DNA from: Impatiens glandulifera
Lineage: Eukaryota; Streptophyta; Magnoliopsida; Ericales; Balsaminaceae
DNA length: 64,000 bases
Direction of reading: 5' to 3'
Assembly (NCBI RefSeq): GCF_907164915.1
Contig: NC_061863.1
Location: 37,669,382-37,733,381 of the forward strand
The notes below the pieces were generated by a model. That model was not told where the DNA came from and searched no databases. It worked only from the letters and a program-made list of their open reading frames with translations. A program made the translations under genes and the position numbers. Shown one piece after another: positions 25,080 to 35,070 of the stretch. Numbering within the stretch: position 1 is the stretch's first letter; every line of letters starts with the position of its first letter.

Positions 25080-25500
25080 TTTTTTGAGGCTATATTCGTT
25101 TGTTTATAATATGAAAAATTGAACCTTGTGAAGCAAGATTTGTTTATGAAATTGAGAACATAAATTGTGAAACTATATTCGTTTATGGTATTATAAACTA
25201 AAAAGCAAGCTTCATTTGTAAAATTGAAAACAGAACTTGTGAGGGGTTCTTCATTTAAGAATTTAAGAACATAAATTTTGAAGCTTGTTTCGTTTATGGT
25301 ATTATAAACCAAAAAGCAAGCTTCGTTTATAAAATGGACTACTGAACTTGTGATGGGTGCTTCGTTTAAGAATTTAAGAACATAATTTGTGAAGCTTGTT
25401 TCTTTTAAGAATTTAATAACAGAACCTGTGAAGCTTTCTTCGTTTATGAATTTATAATCACGGGACCTTTTGAAGCTAGCTATTCTTATTATTCAATACC
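25080..25500. repeat. GAAGC-type tandem repeats between PMD gene and Ulp1 copy b
   Basis: About six degenerate copies of a 60-80-bp unit such as GTGAAGCTTGTTTCGTTTATG, GTATTATAAACCAAAAAGCAAG and CTTCGTTTATAAAATGG. Most have GAAGC and GCTTCG arms that can pair. They resemble the TTCATAAACGAAGCAATTTTCG sequence beside the right TIR (55010-55040). A 93-codon minus-strand ORF here repeats VYNTINE and is not regarded as coding. Confidence 0.65.
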
Positions 25501-25634
25501 TTTGTCCGGTTATTACGATTAAAAATATGGATGCAAGAATAGCAGAATGTGAAATATAATCAATTAAAGTTTTCTATTATAAACATAAATAAATTATGAG
25601 TGCATAATGTGAAAGTACACTAATTAAAATTCAT

Positions 25635-28600
25635 TTACATACGACTCGATAGATTTCTTAATCTAATTGACTTCTTTATGTTTAACTTATTGACATTGTG
25701 CTCTGACATAAGAATTAGGTATAAATATTTCATCCTCCGTGTACTAATAGCTTCTTCAACCTTCAAAACAACAAGAGAATGTATAAGAGAACATATAAAA
25801 AATTGTCATGGACTAACATATGTTTAACACTTACATTGTCGCTGAAGTCAATATCCCACGTCTTCATCTCTCCTTTGTATGTTTCCATATGTCTCATTAA
25901 ATATATACCACAATCGACTTTGTTTGTACTATCTTCCCACTTCAACTTTGGAGCCGTTTTTTTCATGTTTTGAAAATTTTCAGCTAATTCGAATAGTCCT
26001 ATTCTTACCAAGAAAGCCCCAAAATTCATAAGGTGCCGACCCAAATTGGTATACTTTTCCAAAAGTTTAACACCCTTAGGAAGTCCGGTGTTGTCTAATA
26101 ATTGGATTTTTGAAATAAGCATATTAACACATACAAGGAAGTAATGCTTTTTATAGAGGACCGATAGGAATATCTGTACAAATAATACAAACATGAATTA
26201 TTTGATATCATTACATATATATAAGCATAAACGGAATTCGTTCATAACATACCAGGTCAGCGTTTGATATGTGTTTTTCTGTTATTTTGAAGTTTTGCAT
26301 GTCTTCTTTGAGGCAACAGGCAAACAATTCATAATCAAATTGCATATTAATCTAAAAATTAACTCTAAAGTATCAAACTCATGAACATTGAAGTAATACA
26401 TAGCACAAAACCAAGTGAAGAGAACTTACATATGATATTGTGGAAAAACAAACTATTCGTTTTCATGCCTGAAAAACCTATTAAACTTGAACTGCATAAG
26501 AATGACCCAAGCGTCCACCAATTCGCTCGCAAATTCTTCTCCATCTTTCATTATTCTCAATTGTTTTCGGGTCATATTACCTGGAAATCCTACGTACAGC
26601 ACCTCCCTGAAAAAATATATTCATTTACAATATAACTACTTTATTATTTACAATTTATAATAGCATGGTTGACTTACGCTTCATCAAGGTCTTCACAAAA
26701 CACATAATCGGCCAATCTCTGTTCCTTGTTCGTAATTTTATTCAACTTCTGCGCAACGACTTTCATGTAGGGGGATTAAAGGTAAACTGGAATTTTTGAT
26801 ATCTTCCTCTTCGGATGGTCTCTAATGTTGACGCGTCCCCCCTGATCTTCATCTTCAAAGATTCAGCAGCAACAGCAGGTTCGTAAGCTTTGGTTACCTC
26901 GCCCTCATTTTTCAGTTGAACAACGGGAGGATAATGAGATTCTTCATTGTCCTCATCTTCCTCACGGGGTGGACTATTGTTTTTAAACCCGTCACTCTCT
27001 AAAGTGTCCCCAACTACATCCCTTGGATCAGGAGGATCTTCATTGTGCTCTTCTATTGCATCCTTAGAGGGGTGACTATTCGTTTTCAACCCAACACTCT
27101 CTAAAGGGTCTCCAAGTCCCTCCTTTGGATCAGGAGGATCTTCACTGTGATCATCTGCTGCATCATCACGGGGGGGGGGGGGGGGACTATTTGTTTTCAA
27201 CCCCACACTCTCGAAAGGGTCCCCAAGTCCCTCCATTGGATCAGGATGATCTTCATTGTGATCATATGCTACATCATCAGGGGGAACTGTTCACTTTCAA
27301 CACGACACTCTCTAAAGTGTCCCCAGGTACCTCTTTTGGATCAGGAGGATCTTCCCTACTTACACAAACCTCAACATTATTCACCTTCAAGTGTTTCATG
27401 AACCCTTCAGACTGTCTTAGGTTCAGGAAACTAGCCTAAAAAAAAGGGTTCGGATCGATGTTGCGTTTCTCCAACTCCCTTGATAGGTAATTAAGTTGTT
27501 GTGCTATATCTTTAAAGGTTTGCAAGATTTTGGATGTTAACATCTGTAGATTATTAAAAACATACATTATTAGTCTAAAGAATAACAAGAAAGTATAGAC
27601 AAATGGGAGTCAATTTATTCTTTTAACATACCTGATCATCGTCTTCAGGTAATTCCAATAAATGAACTAGAATCTCAGGTTCTTTATCTGTTACGCGTGA
27701 CCTTGCCCTGCCCAGCCCAAAACCACATGCGCGAGCTTCTAACATGGCAATCTCTAACAATGTGGTGTCATCTCAGCAAAAGATGATTGATACAGACCTT
27801 TCATAAGGATGACGTACACCATCAACAAAAATACCGTCTATGTAGCAAATTTGAACCAAATGAATGAGAAACATTTTAGTGAGTATTAAATATCTATAAA
27901 TCATATACAAGAAAGAAATTATTTACCAATAATAATGTTAGAGGTCCATCAACATATGGTATTTTGTCTTGTTTATCTTTTTTTACCAACTTGCCACACT
28001 TTCAACCAATCTTTGGAGTGTGAATGAGCACCAATTCAGATTCTTTATGTTATCAACATCCATTAAGGATTTGAGAATTTTCTACCTGATTTAATATAAT
28101 ACATGGATAAGTATTCATAAATACAAATAGATATATAATAGATATGAAAAAATGATTACCTGGGTCATGAATTTTGAACTGGACATAAAAAACTCGACAC
28201 AACAAACACTACAAAGTCAATTTTGAAATTATTATCTGCACTTGTGTTACTTAATATTTTGGGTATCATAGAAAGTGTTTCAGGAGATGAAGTTGATTCT
28301 TCCCCGGTACATCTGACCTTCCAGTCCCTAATGAAATTAAAATACTCAGGGTCAGTATTCTTGTGCGCCCCGACGGCCTCAACTATGTTCTTTGGCCCTC
28401 TCGGGAGGTTCAGCACAGACTGGAAAAGGTCTTTATTGATAAGGATCTTATCACCGTTGGCCAATACGAGAGAAGTCTTCTCGAGGTCGAAACATCTGAC
28501 TACGTGTTTCGAAAAATGACCAGGGCAATTAGAGAAACCCAATGTAAGAAGAGAACCCAACCCGATTTCCTTCACAACTTCCTTCTGTTGTACGCTCAAT

Positions 28601-28890
28601 TTAGGAATCATGTGAAAAAGGCCATGAGGGAATGATCTTGTTAGAAATGCTACTTTCCTTTTTTTGGTGGTTTTGAGGGGAGAGGGTGAATCTTCATCGA
28701 CGGGTGTACCGATAGCAATATCAATAGCTTCCACAACAACAATAGAAACTGATTCATCAGTCGATGACTTTGTCTTTGTCTTCGTCTTCATATTTCTCTT
28801 CCTCTTCCTTTCATATTTATTCATATAAAGCCTCCAACAGATTATTTTTAGTGAGATAACAAAAATCAGCATTTCAAAATATATACGCAA
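25635..28890 (-). pseudogene. Ulp1-type cysteine protease (peptidase C48) gene, copy b
   Basis: A paralogue of copy a in the same order. The N-terminal domain (28800-28170) has KEIGLGSLLTLGFSNCPGHF and VLNLPRGPKNIVEAVGAH. LVQICYLDGIFVDGV (about 27850) matches QLCYLDRVVEY of copy a. A Pro/Asp-rich repetitive linker (27440-26763) follows, then ADYVFCEDLDE (26690) and an exon with VDAWVILMQ (26600-26410). The catalytic exons hold ISNADL / LSVLYKKHYFLVCVN (His), IQLLDN (Asp) and STNKVDCGIYLMRHMETYKG (Cys). A final exon, 25750-25635, reads TRRMKYLYLILMSEHNVNK. The position holding Gln in copy a reads Glu (KWEDSTN). TGA in the 27750 exon, TAG near 26455, and frameshifts near 27284 and 26768 show decay. 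A possible 5' exon lies at 28950-29070. Confidence 0.8.
26980..27340 (-). repeat. ~105-bp minisatellite with a 16-G run in Ulp1 copy b
   Basis: Four copies, starting near 26997, 27100, 27210 and 27310, of a unit with CTCTAAAGGGTCCCCAAGTC and TTTGGATCAGGAGGATCTTC. On the coding strand they give DPPDPKEGLGDPLESVGLK with a proline run. One copy has an uninterrupted run of 16 G (27170-27185), an unstable tract that could shift the frame in replication or in sequencing. The plus-strand ORFs over the stretch are shadows. Confidence 0.8.
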
Positions 28891-29290
28891 TAAACGGGTG
28901 TAATATTAATCAAAAATATATAAACACAATATGATTAACCTACATGTCTGGTTTATTGTCGGGATTGTCATTGGATGCAGGATTGGGGCCGGTTTCGTTG
29001 GATACAGGATTCAGCCATGACGATCTCTCGGGAGTGGGAAGTAACCACTTGCATGTTGTTGGCTTCGTTTTGTGATATTTTCACAAAAAATGATTGTGGA
29101 AGAGAAGAAAACTCTAGGGTTTCAGACTTCACACGAAGATGATCGGTGGGAGAAAGAGAGATAAAGAATGTGAACAGTTTCTTATGAAAATGAAGAGTGG
29201 GATGGATTTGTAGAGGGAAAATATATAAAATCTTTCACAGAAATGAAGCGATTTCTACTTCACACAAATTAAAAATTTAATGAAGTTAGC

Positions 29291-30505
29291 TGTTAGGATC
29301 GGGATCGCCCTTGGAGGACCGAGGTTCCGGTTTCAAAGGGTGAACGCTTACTACAACAACACACATTGGTAATAGTCCGGTTAGAGACTAAAACCGCTTC
29401 TTAACACTACACAAACTGTCACAAACCTCTTGAACCGGGTTCAAGTGCGGAAATGTTTGTTTCAGCTTGAAGCAACACACATAGTTTGTTTTAGAAGATA
29501 TTTAGAAGGAGATATTGGTTTAAGGAGAAATCCGGTTTGATTTATGAAGTTATTTGTTATTTCGGTTCGGTTTAGATGTTTCGGTTAGGTTTAAGTGAGT
29601 GAGCCGGAATATGAAAGTAAAGAACACGAGACAATATTTTATGGATGTTCGGAGTTTAATCTCCTACGTCACCCCTTCTTCTCAAATAGTGAGAAGGATA
29701 TTCACTATTGAATATGACACAGTCACAACATACACTCCGAACGAGTAACAGCTCGTCGGTTACACCACTCACTATGATGTAATACAATACTTTTTACACT
29801 TGGTAGAATACACACACAATACACAAACACTTTCGGAATTTCAATCACTTATGCGTAAGATCATTCGTTTTCTATTTTTTCTCTCTTGAATGAGCTCTTT
29901 TGTAATGATCTCACGCGTATGTTTCTTCGGCACCGTTGGCTTCTATTTATAGAGAAAATATGAAAACGATCATAATTTTCTCTCTCTTCTTGATTGGTCA
30001 TTTGAAGCCACGCCGATCCGGTTCAAAGGTTGCGTGCCCGCTTTGTCATATCGGACACTTGGCATTCATGCACTTAGACCAGCCTACAGTTTTTAACACA
30101 TGGCATGCATGCACCAAGTCAGTCGCCTGAATCTGATGTTGCTTGTAGAGTTAGATAACTAGTTTCATTATTGTTTTCGTTGCACGTTTCTAATCTGGAT
30201 CTTATCTTCTTTCGTATTTTCGAAAAATCTTTATATAGTCATATTACATCATTTTATTAGATTCGCTATTTTTCATATTTTTCGGTGAACTTTTATGATC
30301 TTCGATAAGATTGTGTAAGCCGAATGAATCAGCCTTTGCATGCCGATCTGGTTGAGGAGTTCAGTAGGTTTGGTAAACTGTGACCGGATCATTTATTTTT
30401 TTACTTCAGCTAGTATAATGCGGCTTGATCTGTACCTGCACAAAAGGATTGAGCTTGATTAAGTTCTTTGGCCGGTTAAAATTAATCAACTTAATTTTTC
30501 TAACA
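29291..30505 (-). repeat. 3' LTR of Copia A
   Basis: 1,215 bp, TG...CA ended. It carries GGATCGCCCTTGGAGGACCG, the CACTATGATGTAATACAATAC stretch, a TATA-like TCTATTTATAGAGAAAATATG at about 29940 and Gly/Pro-coloured GGCCGGTTAAAATTAAT near its inner end. It differs from the 5' LTR at scattered sites and by small indels, so the insertion is not very recent. The 64-codon ORF in it is incidental. Confidence 0.92.
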
Positions 30506-30710
30506 ATTTCTCCATTTTTGATTATTTAGAATAAATATTCAAAACTTGTAATGTATGGCCGGTTTAAAAATTGTTTTGAAAAGATGTTTTTAGCAATTTC
30601 TCCCATTTTGATATTTTTCAAAGAAAATTGTCAAAATATGCTGTTTTGAAATATGTATGATGAACCTAACTTGTTTTAAAAGTTTGTTTTTTCAAAAATC
30701 AAACGTCATA
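30504..30710 (-). other. 3' untranslated end and polypurine tract of Copia A
   Basis: On the minus strand this is the stretch between the lost end of accessory ORF 2 and the 3' LTR. It ends in the polypurine tract (reverse of AATTTCTCCATTTTTG, 30505-30520). A second purine-rich copy of the same motif (reverse of AATTTCTCCCATTTTGATA) lies about 90 bp further in, at 30597-30615. At about 30711 the sequence passes abruptly into the palindromic array of element B. Confidence 0.6.
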
Positions 30711-32258
30711 AGTACAGTCTAATCAAACTTGGAATTAGACAGATGGTCTAATAGATATTTCGGAATTAGACGTACAGTCTAACTCACCAGATTTAGATGT
30801 GTAGTCTAATATATTTGCAATTAGATGGATAGTCTAATTTATGCGGAATTAGACGTACAGTCTAACTCATCGGAGTTAGACGTGTAGTCTAATAGACAGT
30901 GAAAGTTAGACGTGAGTCTAACTCCTTCAGACAAGTTTGAGGTAGAACCGGAATTAGACGTGCAGTCTAACTAAGTGGAGTTAGACGTGCAGTCTAATAG
31001 TTATTAGATAATTAGACGTGCAGTCTAATTAGTGAATGTGAGATGTGAGTCTAACTCCTTCAGACAAGTCTGAGGTAGAACCGGAATTAGACGTGCAGTC
31101 TAACTCAGTGGAGTTAGACGTGCAGTCTAATGGTTATTGGATAATTAGACGTGCAGTCTAATTAATGAAAGTTAGACGTGAGTCTAACTCCTTCAGAAAA
31201 GTCTGAGGTAGAACCGGAATTAGACGTGCAGTCTAACTCAGTGGAGTTATACGTGGAGTCTAATGGTTATTGTAATTAGATGTGAGTCTAATTCTATTAG
31301 ACCAGGCTGTCTAATAGACGTTTTTATTAAAAGGAGATGTGTGATTTCATTTGACTGATTTTACAATCCGTCTAACTGAAATACGTCTAATGCTCAGTTT
31401 AAACAATATGCCCGAAGCTAGCATTTCACCTACCCACGTGCTATAGTTGTACCCTACTCCTGCTCCACTTTCTAGTGAAGATTAGTACAACAACTATATG
31501 CAACCAACCAAGGAATGCCACATAAGATAATTTTCCTCACATTACTTGTTTTGCAGGTACATCCCTGATGGAATATTCGGCGCACTACCAGTGATGTACG
31601 ACCACGATCTTTGTGCTCAGAACCTGTTGTGTACAATGGAGGCTTTCCAATGGAAGAGTGTCACGTATCATTCTAAAAGATTCGACCGTTAGCTCCTGCT
31701 CGGTATTTAACAAATCTAAAGGACAACGGACAATCTGCCTTAACAAGCACACCTGCTAACCTTACGAACTTGCCGATCTTGAGAGAGAATTCAAGCCTTT
31801 GAATATTCATACTGTGAAGCTGCTTTCTGATTGCACTGTGTGTGAATCAAGAGAGAGCTAGAATCAAAACACCTTTAGCTGAGTGATATTCTTCATCTTG
31901 TAATTGAACATAAAGTGTTCTGTTCAATAGTGATCTAAGTGTGTGTAAACTGTATTTGATTCGAATCATATTATAGTGAATCCTTCCGGTGGTTGGAAGA
32001 AGTGGTGACGTAGGAGAGTTTCTCTGCACATCCATAAACAAACTGTTGTGTTCTTCATTTCTTTAATCTTTTCATATTTCATCTTGAGCTTCAAACCCAA
32101 ATAAACAATTCTGCCTTGAATTCGTTTCAAGTGTTTACAAGTGTTTGCGTAGAATAGAAAGCGAATTAAATCCCTAACAGGATTTCTTTCAAACCGTTTT
32201 TCATAAGCCTTCATCCATAGCCAGAACGCCGTCTCTATCGATAAAGCCGATCCTATCA
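30711..32258 (+). repeat. 5' LTR of Copia B, 5'-truncated
   Basis: It starts inside the palindrome array; its ACTTGGAATTAGAC at about 30740 corresponds to 41072 of the 3' LTR. The array (to about 31330) is followed by the unique part with CACGTGCTATAGTTGTACCC, CGTGTGTAAACTG-type sequence and GATAAAGCCGATCCTATCA. It is about 1,080 bp shorter than the 3' LTR, through the missing start and fewer array copies. Confidence 0.85.
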
Positions 32259-32275
32259 ATTGGTATTAGAGCCCT
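32259..32275 (+). other. Primer binding site of Copia B
   Basis: TTGGTATTAGAGCC directly follows the LTR end CTATCA. It is complementary, with one change (T for C), to the 3' end of plant initiator tRNA-Met, the common primer of plant Copia elements. Confidence 0.8.
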
Positions 32276-32303
32276 GTTTCTATTCTCAAGCCTTTCCTGA
32301 AAT

Positions 32304-34133
32304 ATGTCGACCATAACAAAAGATGCCAGTGCTACAGCCATACCAACTTTCTCTCGAGAAAACTACATTGTTTGGAAGAAAAGAGTTTGTGCTCATCTCT
32401 CTTCTCTTCATGAAGACATGTGTTGCATTTTCACATAAGGTCCTATAAAGATTGATAAGGAGAAGGATGATTGGAACGCTGATGAAAAGAGGTAGAACAA
32501 CCTCAACAACATTGCTCTTGATGTTCTGTACAGATCTCTCGATGACAGCATGTTCAACTACATTATCGAATGCGATACTGCCAAAGAGGTCTGGGACAAA
32601 GTCACTCAACTGTGCGAGGGCAACGAGAAAACCAAGGAAAACAAGATCATTGTTGCCACTCAACAGTTCGACAGCTTCAAGATGCGTCCTGGTGAAACAA
32701 TGAACGATTTCGACACCAGATTCAGCAAGATCGTCTCCTCTCTATCTATCCTAGGCAAGACCTATAGCAACCGGGAGCTTTCATCAAGGTCATGCGTGCT
32801 CTTCCAAGGGAATGGGACATAAAGACTATGGCGATGAGAGAATCTAAAAATCTGAACAAGATCTTTCTCTTATATCTCTTCGCTGACCTCAAGGCCTATG
32901 AGTTCGAGCTGAACTGTAGGATGGAAGCAGATCAACCCACGTCCGTTATCATTGTCAAGGCGCTGGTGACTGCTGAAGAGCCACCAACCGCTCCGGATGT
33001 GAAGATGGCAGCTCAGCAGCTGAGCAGCGATGCCATGTCTCTCTTCGTGAAGAAGTTTGACGACTTCATGAAGAAGAGCAACTCTAACTCAAACTCTTCA
33101 AATTCTAATGACAATAAAAAATCTAAAGCTAATGTTACTTGTTTTAACTATGGTATTAAAGGTCATTATGCATCAGAATGTCGGAAGCCAAAGCGTGAAG
33201 ATGCCAAGGATGATGGAAAAGAGTTGAAGGCTCTTATGGCTGGTGACGGGAAGAACAGAAGAAGCAGCCGTGGCTCTTACTTTTCATCCAGTGAAAATGA
33301 TGAAGAAGAGGTGGCTTACTTCATGGCAAGAGAAGATGAAGAAAGAACTCAGGAGACTGAGGTATTTGACTTCTCTTCCGAAAGGTTTTCAAGGGAACAA
33401 CTGGTAGCTGCACTAGATGACAAGGTCATCGAGAACAGAAAGTTAGAAGAATCCCTAAATGAAACTAAATCTTCATCAGATGTAAATAAACCAAATTTGT
33501 CTAAAGATGAAGAGTCAAATGTTTTTGAAAAGAAGATTGAAGAGATCTCATCTGAGAAAGAGATGCTCAAGGAACAGATTCAAACCCTTTCATCTGAAAA
33601 TAAAAGGTTAAACTATGTTGTCTGTGCATGGACAAGGTCTGGAGATGCTGTCAAATATCAGATCAGCATGTTGAAACCTGCTGGATCTAGATCCGGATTG
33701 GGATTTGATAGCAATGATCCTAACCTGTCATGCAAAAAGTCAAAATCATTTGACAAACTTAAGCCAATAAGTTTTGTTAAAGGGAGTATGACTAACATTG
33801 AATCTGATCCTATTTATGAAAAAGTTGCTTTGAAAAATGAAATAGTTTGTGTTCCGCCTACTGTTAGCTGACTTAAAAATAAGCTAGAAGTAGCTAACAA
33901 GTCTGGCAATCTAAAACCTGACTCTAAGTCAAGGAGTTTTAAAAGAAAATCCTCTTCAAAAGTTAAAGGATCAGTGGCTAGCAGGAAGTCATCTGCTAAG
34001 TCAAAATCTTATGCATTAATCACAACATAAAATGGGAAGTCCATTAGAATAACTCAGATATGGATTCCTGAGGGACTAATTGATCGAGGACCCAATTGAG
34101 TATGGGTACCAAAATGTGTAAATAGTTTCTTTT
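32304..34133 (+). pseudogene. Copia gag polyprotein of element B
   Basis: Starts MSTITKDASATAIPTFSRE. It has the UBN2-type gag core with AKEVWDKVTQLCEGNEKTKE (from about 32580), GETMNDFDTRFSKIVSSL and, after a frameshift at about 32785, VMRALPREWDIKTMAMRES. A zinc knuckle reads CFNYGIKGHYASEC at about 33140, so the second cysteine of the CCHC set is tyrosine. An acidic, coiled-coil-like region follows (EEVAYFMAREDEERTQETEV, EKEMLKEQIQTLSSENKRL). It ends in IWIPEGLIDRGPN and VWVPKC, the usual bridge to the protease. TAA near 32437, TAG near 32491 and TGA at 33869 interrupt it. Gag packages the element RNA into virus-like particles. Confidence 0.88.
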
Positions 34134-34937
34134 GTTGGTGATGCAGGAGGATTGCAGGAAGGAAGCTTAAGGAGTACTCCTCTGAGTACACAGCCCGGAA
34201 GATCAACAATGGCATTTTCCATTCTAGAAGAATAAATGTCTTTATTTTTTGAAAATGTTTTTGGTCTTTGGACTAAAAAAATTCTATATTACATTTTTTA
34301 ATGAGAGGGAAAATTACTTTGGAAGTAAAGATGCTCTCCAGACGAATATTCTTAATCGGTTTAATTAGACAATGGTGTCTGAAAGAAACAGTGTGTACTT
34401 AGACGTATTTTTGCTCAAAATCCATTCATTTAAGTCTATATCTTGAGGTGTTATACCTACGCGGTTAGACGGACACGTCTAATAGACATTAGACGTTTTT
34501 ACGTCACGAGCAAATGGATGCTCACGTCTAATCAAACACACGTCTAACACGTGATGTTTATGCGGAATTAGACGTACACATCTAATAGACATTAGACGGA
34601 TTTTTATAACACGGAATTAGACGTATGCATCTAATAGACTCATCCGTCTAATAGATATTTTGTTATATGGATTTGTGGAGTAAGAAAAACGTCTAACTAC
34701 GTGCTGAATAGACTGATCAAGGACAGCTGTCCCACGATTGAGGGCTATTTAGTTTTCCCGCTCAAAATATCAAACAGTCATCTCTTATTAACATGAAGAC
34801 ACGTGTCTCTCAAGTTTAGAGAATATGACTGATATACCCTCATTTTTAATGATGACTCCTTGAAAAAGGACGTCTAACATTTATTAATGGGCCATACCCT
34901 TAAGAAAAGTCGGTTATTCTGTATTTCCATCTTCTGT
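34134..34937 (+). promoter_or_regulatory. Pol-less junction and promoter region of the B accessory ORF
   Basis: Where a Copia element should have about 4 kb of pol, only about 800 bp stand. The first 200 bp have no protease motif. From 34350 on, TTAGACG/CGTCTAA motifs recur (AGACGGACACGTCTAATAGAC, TTAGACGTACACATCTAAT and others, at least fifteen half-sites to 34880). These are the same half-sites as in the LTR arrays. A TATA box follows at 34938. The region looks like a separate promoter for the downstream ORF. Confidence 0.6.
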
Positions 34938-34947
34938 CTATATAAGG
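34938..34947 (+). promoter_or_regulatory. TATA box of the B accessory ORF
   Basis: CTATATAAGG stands 124 bp upstream of the likely start codon position (35071). The stretch between is CT/T-rich and leader-like (CCCTAGTTCTCTTTGCATTTC). The same layout precedes both accessory ORFs of element A. Confidence 0.6.
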
Positions 34948-35070
34948 ACATTAGTACATGAGTTTGAAAGTTTTCAATCCCTCAAAATTTTGAAGAACCC
35001 TAGTTCTCTTTGCATTTCTATCATTAAATCTCTCTGAAATCTTGTGTCGTTTCATATTCCTTCGAAAATA

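Noticed and set aside
27125..27439. Plus-strand ORFs across the Ulp1 copy b linker
   Set aside because: They are shadows of the Pro/Asp-rich repeat on the coding minus strand.
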